In this document: piece after piece, positions 63,066 to 64,000 of the stretch
Layout of the letters: every line of letters begins with the position of its first letter
Numbering within the stretch: the stretch's first letter is position 1
Origin: Streptomyces sp. DSM 110735
GTDB taxonomy: Bacteria > Actinomycetota > Actinomycetes > Streptomycetales > Streptomycetaceae
DNA: 64,000 nt
Assembly (NCBI RefSeq): GCF_016482685.1
Contig: NZ_JACYHF010000001.1
Location: forward strand, 548,612 to 612,611
Direction: 5' to 3'
Notes under the pieces: generated by a model
The model's database searches: none
Told to the model about the DNA's origin: nothing
The model's input: only the letters and a program-made list of their open reading frames with translations
Made by a program: the position numbers and the translations under genes

Positions 63066-64000
63066 ATGAGAAAAGGAATTGTGGCAGCCGCGATAACCGC
63101 GACGCTGTCGGCAGGGGCGGCCGTTTTCGCCTTTCCCGCGAACCCCGCTGCCGCGGCCCCCTCGGCAACGTGCAGCCTGCAGAACGGGACGGTGCGGGGA
63201 AGCGGCTTCACCCCCGACCAGTCGTACAACGTCACGCGCGGTGGACAAACTATTTCTCGCGTCTCCGCGGGGTCGAACGGCGATGTCCAGGTAGGCGTCA
63301 CCGGCGGTGGCCCCATCGCCGTGGGCGGCACGCAGTGCTCGTCCTCCGGGTCGGAAGCCGGCGGGAACGCCTCGCAGTCCGCCGCGGCGGCCGCGGCGAC
63401 CGCGAAGGGTACGGCGGCGGCGCAGCAGGCGGTGCGCAACGGAGCCTCCCAGCAGCAGGCGGTCGCCATCGGACGGCAGACGGCCCAAGCGGAGGCGCAG
63501 CGGCTCGGGTTGCCGCCCACCGTGGTGAACCAGGTCACCAACAACACGACCAACATCGTCAACAACACGATCAACGGCGGCACCGGCAACACGATCGGTG
63601 GCACCCAGATCGGCGGCCAGGGCAACACCCAGGGCGGAACCCAGGGCGGCACCGGCAACACCCAGGGCGGGACGCAGGGCGGCACTGGTAACACTCAGGG
63701 CGGGACCCAGGGTGGCGAGACCGGAAATACCCAGGGCGGGACGCAGGGTGGCGGGACCGGCAACACGCAGGGTGGGACCCAGGGTGGCGGGACCGGAAAT
63801 ACCCAGGGCGGGACCCAGGGTGGCGGGACCGGAAATACCCAGGGTGGAACTCAGGGTGGCGGAACTGGCAACACTCAGGGTGGAACTCAGGGTGGCGGGA
63901 CCGGGAACACTCAGGGTGGAACTCAGGGTGGCGGGACCGGAAATACCCAGGGTGGAACTCAGGGTGGCGGAACTGGCAACACTCAGGGTGGAACTCAGGG
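63066..64000 (+). CDS. Secreted Gly/Thr/Asn/Gln tandem-repeat protein, 3' end beyond window
   Basis: The frame opens at ATG 63066 after AGGAGAAAGAG and is still open at base 64000 (311 codons). A signal peptide (MRKGIVAAAITATLSAGAAVFAFPANPAAA) precedes a short folded domain with two cysteines (Cys36 and one near residue 95) and an Ala/Gln-rich helix. After NNTINGGTGNTIGG the protein becomes repeats of NTQGGTQGG(G)TG. This recalls glycine-rich surface or adhesin-like proteins. No function can be assigned. Confidence 0.82.
   Translation, partial: MRKGIVAAAITATLSAGAAVFAFPANPAAAAPSATCSLQNGTVRGSGFTPDQSYNVTRGGQTISRVSAGSNGDVQVGVTGGGPIAVGGTQCSSSGSEAGGNASQSAAAAAATAKGTAAAQQAVRNGASQQQAVAIGRQTAQAEAQRLGLPPTVVNQVTNNTTNIVNNTINGGTGNTIGGTQIGGQGNTQGGTQGGTGNTQGGTQGGTGNTQGGTQGGETGNTQGGTQGGGTGNTQGGTQGGGTGNTQGGTQGGGTGNTQGGTQGGGTGNTQGGTQGGGTGNTQGGTQGGGTGNTQGGTQGGGTGNTQGGTQ
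63612..64000 (+). repeat. 33/36-bp in-frame tandem repeat array
   Basis: At least eleven units, first 33 bp (NTQGGTQGGTG), then 36 bp (NTQGGTQGGGTG) with one GGE variant near 63715. Units are 85-100 percent identical, which implies recent expansion. Continues past the window. Confidence 0.9.

Noticed and set aside
63612..64000. CRISPR-like repeat array
   Set aside because: Repeats are in frame, translate to one protein motif and have no distinct spacers.

Overview
The window is chromosomal DNA from a Streptomyces. It has very high GC, frequent GTG starts, leaderless promoters with a TAGGCT-type -10 box, rare TTA codons confined to accessory genes, and the conserved core order dnaX-purD-purC-purSQL-purF-purM-vdh-bldC-hrpA with interspersed tRNA genes. 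From memory this matches the S. coelicolor region around SCO4067-SCO4092; that comparison was not computed.

Left region (1-14.4 kb) is accessory. A tightly coupled leftward operon runs from about 8.48 kb off the left edge. It encodes an unknown protein, a thymidylate-kinase-like P-loop protein, a PEP mutase/isocitrate lyase family enzyme, a NUDIX protein, a TylF-type methyltransferase, a D-2-hydroxyacid dehydrogenase, a nucleotidyltransferase-like protein, a radical SAM/SPASM protein and a 2-oxoglutarate/Fe(II) oxygenase. It ends with a 53-residue peptide that looks like a RiPP precursor and a protein cut by the window edge. A divergent zinc-ribbon/XRE regulator carries a TTA codon. It is followed by an asparaginase, a PPC-domain protein, another nucleotidyltransferase and an ATPase-NUDIX fusion. 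The block ends in scarred DNA (HNH remnant) beside tRNA-Ser(GGA), so it may be an integrated element.

Centre (14.5-45.9 kb) is core genome: SRP RNA, dnaX, most of de novo purine synthesis, a two-component system with an ABC exporter between two identical tRNA-Gly genes, an Lsr2-type nucleoid protein, valine dehydrogenase, BldC and HrpA, plus tRNAs for Ser, Gly, Asp, Phe and Glu. Notable here are a tRNA-Gly(UCC) with abnormal D and T loops, a degenerate intergenic repeat field at 32.2-32.9 kb, and a parS-like palindrome between tRNA-Phe and tRNA-Asp.

Right part (46-64 kb) holds a membrane metallophosphoesterase, a small zinc peptidase, a lipoprotein, a DEAD-box helicase with an RG-rich repeat tail, a large secreted FG-GAP protein, an APC permease and tRNA-Lys. 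Next comes a seven-gene block (56.5-62.7 kb) combining divergent paralogues of purine and histidine enzymes (PurM-like, MazG/HisE-like, HisG-like) with an orphan protein, an aldo/keto reductase, an APH-type kinase and a SerB-like HAD phosphatase. The MazG-like gene has an early TTA codon. This is a candidate undescribed pathway to a ribosylated metabolite. The window ends inside a secreted protein made of near-identical Gly/Thr/Asn/Gln tandem repeats.
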